DNA from: Lytechinus pictus
Lineage: Eukaryota; Echinodermata; Echinoidea; Temnopleuroida; Toxopneustidae
DNA: 64,000 nucleotides
Direction: 5' to 3'
Assembly (NCBI RefSeq): GCF_037042905.1
Contig: NC_087257.1
Coordinates: 28,271,501-28,335,500 of the forward strand
Shown: positions 1 to 11,600 of the stretch, piece by piece
Numbering within the stretch: the first letter of the stretch is position 1
Layout: every line of letters starts with the position of its first letter
Notes under the pieces: generated by a model
Told to the model about the DNA's origin: nothing
The model's database searches: none
Seen by the model: only the letters and a program-made list of their open reading frames with translations
Position numbers and translations under genes: made by a program

Positions 1-400
1 TATTGGTTTGTTTTGTAAGGGAAACCGCCATAAGTAACACATACACTGGAATGAACAAAACTCCCCCACCTAATTGTGGCTGTTAATTTGTATTTACCAT
101 ATACAGTATTTGAACTTAACCCCATGATCAGGCATAATCTCAATTCCGCGGCATTAAAAACTCAACTTCCAACGAGAAAAATTAGTTTTATACGTATTGC
201 TATTTAGGTTGCATATGCATTACGGTACTTCTTGATAAAACTAAGTAAAATTATTTTTTTTAATCACCGGTTTTTCATATTTCATATGTAGGTCTATAAA
301 ATAGGCCCTATATATGCCAGCCAAGTTATGCTTAAATGAAAATATAATGACTTTTTACAACTGGATCATGTCATGGGTATCTTTGCGAGTGTAAAGCACG
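1..400. repeat. 3' flank of a tRNA-Ile unit, copy 1
   Basis: The first 330 or so bases match 7361-7725, the sequence directly downstream of the tRNA-Ile gene, with small indels. Both copies open with TATTGGTTTG, share CTCCCCCACCTAATTGTGG, and keep the stretch around GGTCTATAAAATAGGCCC; they diverge after the shared GACTTTTTA. Base 1 corresponds to the base after the tRNA discriminator in the second copy. I infer a tandemly repeated tRNA unit with its previous tRNA just outside the window. Confidence 0.8.
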
Positions 401-983
401 AATTGAACAATTTTTTTTATGTCAAACTGAAAAAAAATTGACATTTAGGGACCGTTTGGAACCATTACCATCAGGCCTAGGTTTTATAACTAAACATTTG
501 ATGCAAGCTCAAATTTTGAGCTTTACTGGACATGCGAGGGTGCCACAATTTTGTTTAAAAAAAACCCTGAAATCTCTTCCTTATTGTCACTTTCCCCCGT
601 TTTCTCTACATTTCTCTACACCCCCCCCCCCCCTCTTGCTCCGTCTCTTTCCAATTCGCTATATACTCATTAGCCATGATGTATCTCCAAGTACAATATG
701 TTGGTTTCTTATTCTGTAATGTGTACAATAGTTTATTAATTTGTTGAATTTATCGTACATGTAGTGCAGCTTTAAACCTTTAGTTATGCCTGTTCTGAAT
801 CACTTTGCCTTGGACATTTTGGAGAGGATGATTTATTTACCCATGGGACTAAAACCACACAGCAGATTTTGAGCCCATTATCATCTTCTAAGAAAAACCA
901 GCAAAAGAAATGAACCATTGTCCTGATCAGAGAAACTCTCCAACCCCCTCTCTCCAACTCCCCCTCTCTCTCCCTCCCTCCCC

Positions 984-1021
<38 letters not shown>

Positions 1022-1304
1022 TACAGCTTTATTGATACTTGTCACAGGAGAGGTTGCCGTGATCTTCCTCTTTTTCATTTATTTTTTTCCTGTAGTAACT
1101 GAACTTTGTTGCAGGAGTGGGCATGGCCTCGTGTCTATTATTTGCCATGTTCTTCACTCTAAACTTAGTTGTATATATGTTAATAAGTAGACAGTTTTTC
1201 TTGTTTTCAATTTATGTCTTTTGTTATATCATGTCTGTACTTGATTTCAATAGCATTGCTAAGCCTATTCAGTGTGAGGTGTTTACTACTATTTTCATGT
1301 TTAA
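401..1304. other. Gene-free stretch with simple repeats
   Basis: No supported gene. It holds a C-run near 621-634 and a pyrimidine microsatellite at 961-1022 (CT units followed by CA units). The open frame over 1117-1308 encodes a hydrophobic peptide and may be the 5' leader of the following LINE, but no domain is visible. Confidence 0.6.
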
Positions 1305-2148
1305 ATGATATTGGATGATTATCATTTACAGCAAGATATTGACTGTAGGTACTATATTCCGAATGAGTTTAACCCACCTGCTGGGAAGCAACAATCTCAT
1401 TACTTAAGCTTCTTGCACTGCAATGCAAGAAGTCTGTCTAAAAGTTTTGAAAACCTAAATATGTTGCTATCATCTCTAAAATTTAATTGCTCTATATAAT
1501 AGGTGTTACCGAGACGTGGTTGAGTGCTCAATCACCACCATTATTTCTGGTTGATGGTTACCAGATAGTAAGGAAAGATAGATCAATTGGCCGGGGTGGG
1601 GGTGTTCTCTTTTATGTGTCTAACAAGATCTCTTTTAAACTCAGGGAAGATCTTTCCCTCCAAAATCAAAGTGCTGAAATTTTGTGTATTGAAATAGACT
1701 TACCCTCTGATAAAAACATGATTGTATGTATAGTGTATAGACCCCCTCAAGCTGACATTGATAATTTTCTCACAGGTATTGAGTTATTATTGACTGATAT
1801 AAATGCATCTGATAAATCAGTTTGCATGATGGGTGACTTCAATATTGATCTGTTGATAGAAAATGCAAACACTCTCCGTTTCCAAAATATTCATGATTCT
1901 AATGCTCTATGTGCAATGATTAATAAGCCAACAAGAATAACTGACAGGTCATCAACACTTCTTGATAACATTTTTGTGAAAACTACCAAAGGTTATTCCC
2001 AATCAGGTTTATTTTTTAGTGAGATTTCTGATCATCTTCCAATCTTCTGCATGCTTTATGATATTCATTCCAACAAATGCAATAAGGCTAAAGTTATACT
2101 AAAGCGCAAAATTACTGAAAGCAATATTTCTAGCTTGAGGGATGCTTG
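1305..2148 (+). pseudogene. LINE endonuclease domain, frameshifted
   Basis: This segment encodes the apurinic-type endonuclease that nicks target DNA during retrotransposition. Visible motifs in order are CNARSL, GVTETWLS, GRGGGVLFYV, VYRPP, MMGDFNIDLL and SDHLPIF, which match the family's metal-binding and catalytic positions. The frame is broken near 1490-1499, where an apparent extra TA in a TATATA tract gives a TAA stop and moves the rest into another frame. The coding sequence stops at 2148, where a MITE is inserted, and resumes at 2691. As an inactivated retroelement gene it should make no functional product. Confidence 0.88.
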
Positions 2149-2690
2149 CCGGGGGGGGGGCACTCAGTATATAATGCATAGTGGGTATGTGCCGCGGAGG
2201 GGACCCCCATTTTTACACTCAAATTTCCGTTCCAAGGCATAACATTTTTGTCTTTTTGAGAAAAAGATCAAAGAAAGCCGCTCCAAGGCATAGCATTTCC
2301 TTCTTATCGAGAAAAAAGAAGAAAGAAATCCGTTCCAAAGCTTCGCATATTTTTCGTTACGCCGTTCCGGTCGCATTGATTTGCTACAAGGAGCTGCAAT
2401 TTGGTGAAAAGCGGCCGTAGAGCGCTTTTCGACCATCGCCTAAGCGAGAGCGCACCCGGCGGAGGCCGCGCTAGCTGCGTCATGCACGATTGCCCGTTCC
2501 ATAGAGATGCATACGCACTCACAGAGATACGGAGATCCGTTCCGAGGACCCCCGTTTTCACAAACATTTATAGTTCCGAAGCCCGTTCCGAGGACCCTCC
2601 TTTTTACAATAAGCCCGCTCCAAGGCCCCCGTTTTTTGCCTCGCCCGCGGCACACCCCTACCACTTTTTTGGTCGAGTGCCCCCCCCCGG
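2149..2690. mobile_element. GC-rich MITE in the LINE, 9-bp target duplication
   Basis: The LINE frame is interrupted by 542 bp bounded by inverted ends of CCGG, a G-run and CACTC at the left, mirrored at the right. The 9 bases GGATGCTTG occur at 2140-2148 and again at 2691-2699, a target-site duplication. Nine bases is the Mutator-type length, but no transposase is present, so the class is inferred. The inside is far more GC-rich than the LINE and repeats variants of GTTCCRAGG. It happens to keep a long open frame that reads into the RT; that is not a gene. Confidence 0.85.
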
Positions 2691-4292
2691 GGATGCTTGT
2701 CAGGAAGAGAGTTGGTCGGATGTATTGGAATGTCATGATGTTGAACAGGCTTATGAATCATTTAGTAAAATTTTTCATCACCATTTGGATGAGACTATTC
2801 CACTTGTTAGAATAAATAATAGAAGTACAGGTAAACGGCCATGGATTACAAAAGGTATACTACAATCAATCAAAAGAAAAAATGTCTTATACAAAAAGAG
2901 TGTAAAAAAACCTTCACAAGAGCACGTTGAAAAATACAAAAAATATCGAAATAAGCTGACTTCTATTATACGGTCATCACGGAGTTTGCACTATTCTAGA
3001 CAGTTTGAGAATGCTCGAGGTAACATGCCCTTGACATGGAATGTTGTTAGAGATATATTATGTAAGAAAAATAAGTCAGAACCTGCCCAAAAATTTGTCC
3101 ATAAGGATAACGAGCTTACTTCTGATAATGACATTGCAAATGAATTTAACAGCTACTTTGTGAACATTGGGCCTGACCAAGCGAAGAAAATAACTCCCGT
3201 AGAAGTTAATTACAAAGAATATTTACAAGACAGGTCCGAATCATCTATATTCCTTAAGCCAGCTGATCATCTTGAGATATTAAACATTGTTAAGTCTCTT
3301 AAAAATAGTAGGTCATCTGGGCATGATGAAATAAGTTCAGCATTGTTAAAACAAATAATTGGCTCAGTCCTTACTCCTTTACTACATATCTGTAATCTGT
3401 CCATTTCAACTGGTGTATTCCCTTCCTCTCTTAAACTAGCCAAGGTTATTCCTGTTCATAAAAGGGAAAGCATGACCGTTATAAGTAATTATAGACCAAT
3501 CTCAATTTTGCCTAGTTGCTCAAAAATACTAGAAAGAATTGTTTATAACAGATTGATTGCCTTTCTTGACAAAAACCACCTTCTTAATCCCAACCAATTT
3601 GGATTTCGCAGGTCTCACTCAACGGACATTGCGTTGTTGAAATTTTATGATTATGTATCTAGTTCTCTGGCTAATCGTGAGCACGTTATTGGTGTATTTA
3701 TGGACCTGAGCAAGGCATTTGACACCCTTGACCACTCAATACTGCTTTATAAACTCCAACATTATGGAGTAAGGGGCGTTGCCCTAAATTGGTTTACTAG
3801 TTATCTTTCAAATAGAAGACAATACACATGCTATAACTATTCTAATTCTGGTATATCAGTTATGAGGTGCGGTGTACCGCAAGGTTCTATATTGGGTCCA
3901 TTATTATTTCTGATTTATATTAATGATATTTGTTTGGTATCAAACACATTGAATTATATATTATTTGCTGATGACACAAGTGTTTTCCTATCACACCGTG
4001 ATATTGATATCTTAGAAAACACCATTAATATCGAACTTCCGAAACTATCTAATTGGTTTAGAAGTAATATGTTATCACTGAATGTAAAAAAGACTAATTA
4101 TGTACACTTTAAAGGCAGGAAGTCCTGTCCTGACCATGATTTAAGATTGAAACTTGACAATGCTTTGCTTGAAAGACAGACATCTACGAGGTTCCTTGGG
4201 GTCTATATCAATGATCAACTTAACTGGAATGATCACATGAAACACATCAGTAAACCAATTTCTCGAAATATAGGTATACTGTATAAAGTTAA
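2691..4292 (+). pseudogene. LINE reverse transcriptase domain
   Basis: This encodes the LINE reverse transcriptase, which copies element RNA at the nicked target. Motifs seen in order: NYRPISILP, NQFGFR, a MDLSKAFDTLDH block (motif A), GVPQGSILGPLLFLIYIND (motif B), the catalytic FADDT (motif C, nucleotides 3964-3978) and FLGVYI. The frame is intact from the end of the first MITE to 4292, where a second MITE truncates it. With two insertions and a frameshifted endonuclease upstream it is not functional. Confidence 0.9.
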
Positions 4293-4880
4293 AGGAGAAT
4301 GAAACCCTTGAAACCAGCTCAATCCATATCAAAGAGAAAAATCAAAGAAACATATCGTTGAAAGTTTGAGGAAGATCGAATGAATAATAAAAGAAAGTTA
4401 TGAGCATTTGAATATTGAGATCACTAATGCCATGTAGATCCTCCCATTGGCAATGCGACCAAGATCTGTGATGTCACACACGTACAACTCCCTCATTACT
4501 TTAGTACTTATATTTCACTTATATTCTCATTTTTATAGAGTCTATCACAAGGTGAGGTGTTCTCTTTATGAGAGGACAAGTACAGAGGTTTCACAACATT
4601 ATATCATTGATGAATCGTTTGTCATATGATTAGAATGAGCAAAAAGAGATGTTTTGGGGTATATTTTCAGTGTCCAAAAGGGGAGAGTTGTTCATCTGTG
4701 ACATCATAGATCTTGGTCGCATTGCCAATGGGAGGATCTCCATAGCATTAGTGATCTCGACATTCAAATGCTCATAACTCTTATATTGCTAGTCCTATTT
4801 TACTCAAACTTTTGTTGATCTTATTCTTTGATTTTTCTGCTTTCACAAAAGCTAACTTGCTCCAAGAGTTTCATTCTCCT
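4293..4880. mobile_element. TTAA-flanked MITE, family B, copy 1 (in the LINE)
   Basis: This 588-bp element begins AGGAGAATGAAA and ends TTTCATTCTCCT, flanked on both sides by TTAA (4289-4292 and 4881-4884). A TTAA target duplication is typical of piggyBac-type transposition. Removing the element plus one TTAA rejoins the LINE reading frame without a shift, which supports exact boundaries. A close copy lies at 11275-11859. No transposase is encoded. Confidence 0.9.
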
Positions 4881-4884
4881 TTAA

Positions 4885-5380
4885 GTACCTTGTACCTTAT
4901 AAAATACTTTACATGTTGTACAATACTCTTATTCTACCTTATGTGTCATATTGCAATATTCTATGGGCAACATCAACGAGTGTCACAAACCCAATTCTTT
5001 TGTTGCAAAAGAAAGCAATTCGCATTTGTGCTGGAGTTGGTTACCGTGATCATACACGCCCTCTCTTTATAAAGCTGCAATGTCTTACTGTTGATGATGT
5101 CCATTTTCTTCAAACTTCCCTTTTTATGTATCGGTTTAATGCCAAAATGTTACCTACCTGCTTTTCCAATATGTTTCAACAAAATAGTGCTATCCATACC
5201 TACCACACAAGACAAGCATCTAATATGCATTTGTATAACCCTCGCACACTGTTGGCTCACAAATCTATCAGACATTATGGACCTGATGTTTGGAATTCGA
5301 TACCTACTAGTACTAGGAATATATTATCAGTGCATTCCTTCAAAAGTGCGGTAAAACGCATACTTGTCTCTAAGATGTAA
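4885..5380 (+). pseudogene. LINE C-terminal region after the MITE
   Basis: This continues the LINE protein downstream of the RT. It contains LILPYVSYCNILW, QKKAIR and the terminal GPDVWNSIPTSTR block common at the C-terminus of CR1/L2-like polyproteins, and ends with a stop at 5378-5380. The remaining 440 bases to 5822 are 3' UTR ending in the A-rich repeat tract. The frame is in register with 2691-4292 once the TTAA element is discounted. Confidence 0.82.
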
Positions 5381-5822
5381 TTTTGTTGTACTGTACATTT
5401 TAAACTTAAATATTGATATAATTTCAATTATTATTACGCCTCACACACTCCTTGTAAATATTTGTAAATAGTTGTGGAACATAATAATTTGTTATTTGGT
5501 TTTCTTTGTTTGTTTGTTAGTTTTTTTGTTTTTTTTCCCCCTCTTTGTGTAATCGTTAGTTTTGACTTTTCAGTATTGTTTTTATATTCATGTATGTATT
5601 TCATATATCCAAAGGTCTGACAGCAGCTCAAGCATCTGCTTATTTTGTCATACCACTGCATGTCTGCAACCTTGTTATAATCAGTATGTTAATGTTATGT
5701 TAATCATCATAATTATACATTAGTATTATGTAAAATTTAACGTAATCAATTTTGTGATGGTCACACTATGTACATTGTCATGACATGCAGAAATAAATAA
5801 ATAAATAAAAATAAATAAATAC

Positions 5823-7254
5823 TGTATATTATTATGTGTGAACAATATCGTTTCCCCTATATTCCTGGTGAAGAATTTCCAGGTAAATACCTTTTCTATT
5901 TTCATTATAGATGCATCTTGGATGTAAATCGCATAAGCCCTTAAATATAAAAAAAATGAATAAAAACGATAAAGAATTTATACTTGTATTAAAATGCAAA
6001 AACGAGATAGAAATACAATATTACAACGTGTTTTTGTATGGAGTGTCAATGAAATTATCTGTATGTCATGACCGAGCGCAGGGGCAGATCCATGATTTTT
6101 CAAGGGGGGGGGGCTCATTTCCCGAGAAAAAATTGACAGTCCCCTCAATAAAAAGGTCACTTTCACAAAAACTTTAAGGTAATTTCGTCCACGTACGATT
6201 TGACAAGCAAACAAAAAGTATGCGCTGGTGTGATAGTACCATTTTAAAGTTTAGATAAATGTTTTGAAGTTCATATATGTTTGTATCAGATAAAAGTAAA
6301 CGGGATTTGAAATTGAGATAAGGTCAAATAGCTGTTTTCATTTCTCGTACATTATTATACAACTTTTCCCTCATATGTTTATGATATTTACGCAGGTCCG
6401 AATGGGACTGATCCTCGTCGATAGCTAATTTTTAGCAGCATCAAGAGAGAGAGAGAGAAAGAGAGGGGGGGGGGGTGGAGGACGAAAGATACAACGATTG
6501 TTGGAAGATTAATAGGTCCATGGTTTGAGATAGAGGGATGGAGACAGAGATGGGGGCAAATGAATGGAAAAGGGAAACATATTTGAGAGAATATCAAAAA
6601 TTCTAACTTTCTAAAGAAAAAAAAAACACTAAGCTTTGTTTCATCGATCATTAACATCAACTCATCGGGTATGGTCATGGCAAATAAGTGCACTTCGCTG
6701 AAAACGGAGAGTTAATTGTCACCAATCAGACAAAAGAGAGCATATTATCACATTTTTGTCATATCTGAAAGTGGTCTATTTTGAAAAAAGGATCTGTCAC
6801 TTACTCGTAAGAAGGAAGTAGAAAATTGATTTATTTAAAAGAAACATTCACTTAATTGTGAATGTTTGCTGGGTATATTCTATTCCCCCATATTGGCAAA
6901 AATGCATGTTTTAAGGGTAAATTTAAACGCAACATTGCGTGAAATTTACAAAATATTTTTTACCCAATATTGATTGGGTAAACCTTTTTTTTTTTTTTTT
7001 ACCCAATATTGATTGGGTAAACCTTTTTTTTAGAGGTCGTTTACTTTTTACTTTTTATAAATGAAAATCTAATTTCACGATGTGACATAAAAAGGAGAAA
7101 AATTATAATCTCACACCTAGCTTTTCTTTACTTTTTTTTCTTATCTTTTTGTTGTTGTTGTCTTGGTTGAGGAACGTGGGCCGGTTCCGAGTAATCCCCC
7201 ACCCGCGAAAAACGCCACCGTTATTATTCTTATTTCCACAGAAATAGTCAACCA
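5823..7254. other. Gene-free stretch upstream of tRNA-Ile
   Basis: No gene is supported. It holds a fragment of a G-run MITE starting AGGGGCAGATCC near 6079, a GA-tract followed by a G-run (about 6440-6475), and a tandem pair of short hairpins (ACCCAATATTGATTGGGT followed by AAACC and a T-run) at 6962-6985 and 7001-7030. The T-runs lie upstream of the tRNA and so are not its terminator. Confidence 0.6.
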
Positions 7255-7360
7255 TCCCCAGTGGCGCAATAGGTTAGCGCGCTGTACTTATAGACAGTAC
7301 CCAGCACCGTCTGGCTATATAGCAATGCGGAGGTTGTGAGTTCGAGCCTCACCTGGGGAA
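7255..7360 (+). tRNA. tRNA-Ile (anticodon UAU) with an intron
   Basis: A cloverleaf with a 7-bp acceptor stem (TCCCCAG at 7255-7261 pairing with CTGGGGA at 7353-7359) and discriminator A at 7360. The D-arm carries the A-box-like TGGCGCAATAGG, and the T-arm has GGTTGTGAGTTCGAGCC (B box). The anticodon TAT is at 7289-7291 in loop CTTATA-A. A 32-nt intron (7293-7324) lies right after position 37, where eukaryotic tRNA introns sit. Animal tRNA-Ile(UAU) genes are typically intron-containing. The CCA is not encoded. No T-run terminator follows immediately; the nearest T-rich stretch is at about 7371. Confidence 0.93.
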
Positions 7361-7725
7361 TATTGGTTTGTTTTTGTAAGGAAAACCGCCATTAGTGACA
7401 ATGGAATGTACAAAACTCCCCCACCTAATTGTGGCTGTTAATTTGATTAACCATAATTTATACTTGACCCCATATACTTAACCCCATGATCAGGCATAAT
7501 CTCAATTCCGCGGCATTAAAAACTCAGCTTCCAACGAGAAAAATTAGTTTTACGTAAATAATGCTATTTAGCGGGTTGCATATGCATTACCGGTACTTAA
7601 AAATTAGTAAAATTATTTTTTTTAAATCACGGTTTTTTCATATTTCATATGTAGGTCTATAAAATAGGCCCTATATATGCCAGCCTATATAGTTATGCTT
7701 AAATGAAAATATAATGACTTTTTAA
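7361..7725. repeat. 3' flank of the tRNA-Ile unit, copy 2
   Basis: Directly downstream of the tRNA, this stretch repeats the start of the window with scattered substitutions and short indels. Shared landmarks are CTCCCCCACCTAATTGTGG, the CCGCGGCATTAAAAACTCA block and GGTCTATAAAATAGGCCC. It ends where the two copies diverge, shortly after GACTTTTTA. Confidence 0.82.
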
Positions 7726-7798
7726 AGTTATAGTATATTTTACATGTCACGAGCTATGAGGCATATTCATTCAACCCAGCCCATTCGAAATTGTTTAA

Positions 7799-8386
7799 AG
7801 GACAAGTCCACCCCAACAAAATGTGGATTTGATTAAAAAGAGAAAAATCCAACAATTAAGCAAAACACTACTGAAAATTTCATCAAAATCGGAATAAGAA
7901 AGTTATGACATGTTAAAGTCAAGTTTCGCTTCATTTCGCGAACTATGCATGCACTCCCGCGTCGGTCGGTAGGCCCTATGCAGAACTGATGACATCACTA
8001 TTTCTTTTGTATTTTATTATATGAAAAATATGAAATATTCTAATTTTCTCCTCATTGAACGAAGTTTTATTTTGCTCTGAACATGTGGAATTACCATTTA
8101 ACATTTTATGGTTCAGTCAATTAATTTGGTCTTCTTTTGTCAAATCTGCATATAAAAACTGAAATATTGTATAACTGTGAAACAATTAATAAAAAACAAA
8201 AGAAACAGTGAGTGAGGGACATCATCGATTCTCTCATTTGCATATGACTAAATTGTGCACATAACTATTTTGTGAAAAATAAACGAAACTTTAAAATGTC
8301 ATAACTTTCTTATTTACATCCGATTTTGCGTTATTGATTTTTCTCTATTGATTCAAACAAACATTTTTCTGGGGTGGACTCGACAT
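7799..8386. mobile_element. TTAA-flanked MITE, family A, copy 1
   Basis: A non-coding element with long inverted ends; the left starts AGGACAAGTCCACCCC. TTAA flanks both sides (7795-7798 and 8387-8390). The arms carry AAGAAAGTTATGACAT and its complement near the right end. Further copies, whole or partial, are at 18624-19210, 21841-22443, 24495-24757 and 31239-31961. It ends 283 bp before the HACL1 start codon. Confidence 0.82.
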
Positions 8387-8669
8387 TTAAAGGAAAGTTG
8401 AGACTTAATTTGAATTTCTTTATACCTCTTCCCATTTCTTTTCTTTTATTTGTCTACATTATGTATTTTTTCACATTTTTTTTTCATCATTTTTATCCGA
8501 AATAATCATGTACGCCAATACACTACTTTGGCATGCGATAAAGTGTGTTTGGTGTATGGAACGCGTAATGTTCATGGTAAACAAACAAACGCCCATCAAT
8601 ATTTCTTTAACGTACTATTAGATCTCGCGATCTCGTAGACCTCGTATTTTTCAGATTTAACATTTAAAC
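8387..8669 (+). promoter_or_regulatory. Presumed HACL1 promoter and 5' leader
   Basis: The gap between a MITE and the HACL1 start codon. It contains TCTCGCGA at 8623-8630, about 40 bases before the ATG; this is most of the TCTCGCGAGA palindrome known as a binding motif of the CpG-promoter activator BANP. No TATA box stands out. The promoter assignment is inferred from position alone. Confidence 0.4.
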
Positions 8670-11600
8670 ATGGCTGGTGACTCAATAGATGGTGCAGCAG
8701 TTCTTTCCCGTGCTTTAGTCGACCAGGTAATTTAATATTATGTATGCTTTTTAAAAGGTTAAGTCAAAGATTAAAATATCTTGACGATGAATTTATTTTT
8801 AGTCTGTGAATTGGCAATGTTCATGATGCAGACAAAAGTTTGTGTGTAAAATGAATGGTATTGCGATGTCGTGTGGGGTCGGAATGCTAATGTGAAAAGA
8901 GTGATGGAAATTATTGGGATCGGATATCGGTTTACCTTCTTTAGGGCCATTTCTTGGAATGCGTGTTGGCATGGTTGGAAACATGGAGATCTAGATAGAT
9001 TCTAGATATTCATTATTTAATTCTATTTCTACTACATTTGCCATAGTTTAGCCATAGCCTAGGAACTGCGTCTGACTCTGTTGTGCAAGTTATTGTGCGG
9101 CCGTTCAGCAGAGTCTGCTGAATGGCCGCAATATTCTGCAATATTCCACTGAATTCATCAACACACTCTAGACATGTACACTACAGTGTACACATTCACT
9201 AACTCACTCCCACACTACAAAATCATCCGCCGACATGGGCAAAATCTCGAATCAAAAGTGAAATTTTCTTACCTAAAATAAATCACCATATATCCCGTAA
9301 AAAATATCACCATCAGTACTTCTTAACATCGTAGTTAAGAAACAAGGGGTCTAAAAAACTTGATTTTTCATGGTTGTCCAGATGTTCGAAGATTTTGAAA
9401 ACATATCCTCACTAAAAACTGGCACTTTTGCGAGCCGATGTCGGCCGCCATTTTTTTTCCAGAAGTCAGTGCTAAGTCTAAGATCGAAAAAATAATAAAA
9501 AACATGAAAAAAAAAAAAAACACCTCAAAATGTAGTGCCCTAAGTGTTGTTGTTGCGTGTACGCTTGCTATTATCACATGCGTTTGCAATGGAACTGCGC
9601 ACTTGGCAGCGTTCGCGCGCCGTTTAGAGGTGAATTGCAGTGGCTTCACGGAGCTTGCGGGAGCGCCATAGGAATTGTACATCTTACCGCGCACCGGAGA
9701 CAGGGTGGCCACACACAGAAGAATGGTAGAAAAATTTGAATAAACCTAGTTTCATATTTCCCGTTAATGTCACTTTATATTGGGATATTTTGGCTACAGA
9801 CATTGCATCCCCATTCATGTTTGACAAATGCAGATCAAACTAATTTTTGCAAAAAAGTTAAGAGTGTAGGAATACCTTTACCAAAATACTTTGCTAAAAT
9901 AATGGGTAAGAATTCCATATGCACCCCCACTAAAATTGAAAATAAAAATATGGAGAAGGTTCAGAATAATATATCTAGCCCTAATACAGAACATATATGA
10001 TGGGGGAGTGGAAATACTTACCAAAATATGGCTTTATTCCGTCAAATTTCGAGCAGGATCTAGTGCATGTAATTGTCCATAGACATAGGTTTATTTAGTC
10101 AGTAAAGGGTCTGTGAGTCAAGACTAGTCAAACTATTGGCTGATAATCGTTAAAATATCCCTTCCGGTATCAGCGCTTCTCGCTAGCATAGCGGGAAAGG
10201 TCTTGACTGCAGATAAAACGAGGTGAGTTCGAGTCCCAACTAAGGTAAGCAACAGTAAAGAAATTATAGAAAATCTGAAGTGAACGAACCGGAAGTCTCA
10301 ACAATCTTTTGTTATTTTTGGTGGGGGGTGCATATGGAACTCTTTCCAAATAATGATTCAGGGTAAATGTTTTTTAAAGGGAGGGAGGAGGTTACATCTT
10401 TATTGAGGTTCATATTCTTGTGTCCAGCTTGAAAATTAGACTTCTCAAGGATAGCATAAGTCCTCATATTCATCCAGTAGTAAAATTAATAATTATAAAC
10501 TTTTTGAGACAGAGTCAGCTCTTGATTTTGCATGTTTCTTTATGTCACCATCCAGGGTGTGGAGTATGTATTTGGAATCGTTGGGTATCCAGTCATCGAG
10601 GTGGGTGTGGCAATGCAGGTTGCAGGGCTCAAGTTTATAGCTATGAGGAATGAGCAAGCTGTGAGTATATAGTTCAATTGTATTCTTACATTCTAATATT
10701 GTAGGCAATGCAGGTTGCAGGGCTCAAGTTTATAGCCATGAGGAATGGACAAGCAGTGAATATAGAATTCAAGTTGTATTCCAACATTCTAATATTTTTA
10801 GCTGGACATGTAACTGCAAAAAGAAAGAAAGAAATTTTTAACACAGATAATTTGAAAATCAGAGGGCCTTTTGGGCAATGAATAGGTATTCAAGGCCAAG
10901 GCATTGGTGGCTTTGATTAATCCAAACCCTCTTTGAATGGATGTATATCCAATGGTGTTATTGTGGCCATTCAGGTTGCATTGATCAATGAGGAATGAGC
11001 TAGAGCTCTCGCTGTCCAAAGTTTGACATGCAATTTTGGTTGGGAGTTTAATAGTACATACAGCTTCATTCAAAATAAATCATTTGTGAAGTTTGATTTC
11101 ATTTTAAACTACAATGTAACGGCAGCATGGTTTTATGTAGGCCTAATATTCTCAAAGTAAAATGCTATACACTGTATGGCCTATTCAATGAATTAAAATG
11201 TCTCCCAGAAAATTGTAGAAATGAAAGCCCTCCTCGTAAGAGCTTTGATAGATGTTGCATGATGAAATAATTAAAGGAGAATGAAATCCTTGAAACCAGC
11301 TGAATCCATATCAAAGAGAAAAATCAAAGAAACATATTGTTGAAAGTTTGAGGAAGATTGAATGAATAATAAGAAAGTTATGAGCATTTGAATATTGAGA
11401 TCACTAATGCCATGTAGATCCTTCCAATTGGCAATGCGGCCAAGATCTGTGATGTCACACACGTACAACTCCCTCATTACTTTAGTACTTATTTCACTTA
11501 TATTCTCACTTTTATAGAGTCTATCACAAGGTGAGGTGTTCTCTTTATGAGAGGACAAGTACAGAGGTTTCACAACATTATATCATTGATGAATCGTTTG

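Larger units (their letters stand above)
1305..5822 (+). mobile_element. Dead CR1/Jockey-superfamily LINE with two nested MITEs
   Basis: A non-LTR retrotransposon on the plus strand. In order it has an APE-type endonuclease (1305-2148), a reverse transcriptase (2691-4292), a C-terminal region (4885-5380), a 3' UTR and a terminal ATAAATAAAT-type tract near 5790-5822. The order endonuclease-RT, the FADDT catalytic motif and the repeat-tract tail fit the CR1/L2/Jockey group; I cannot assign a clade. It is inactive: one frameshift in the endonuclease and two transposon insertions. No ORF1 is recognisable, so the 5' end is probably truncated. Confidence 0.88.

Noticed and set aside
881-1078. Small Arg/Glu/Gly-rich protein on the minus strand
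   Set aside because: It is a translation of the CT/CA microsatellite.
2401-2690. Extra N-terminal domain of the reverse transcriptase
   Set aside because: It is inside an insertion with inverted ends and a 9-base target duplication; the open frame is fortuitous.
10156-10245. Working tRNA gene in HACL1 intron 1
   Set aside because: Box-like motifs are present but acceptor ends do not pair and no clear anticodon loop forms.
11271-11573. 100-residue minus-strand protein
   Set aside because: It lies wholly within the TTAA-flanked family B MITE; the second copy in the LINE does not preserve it.
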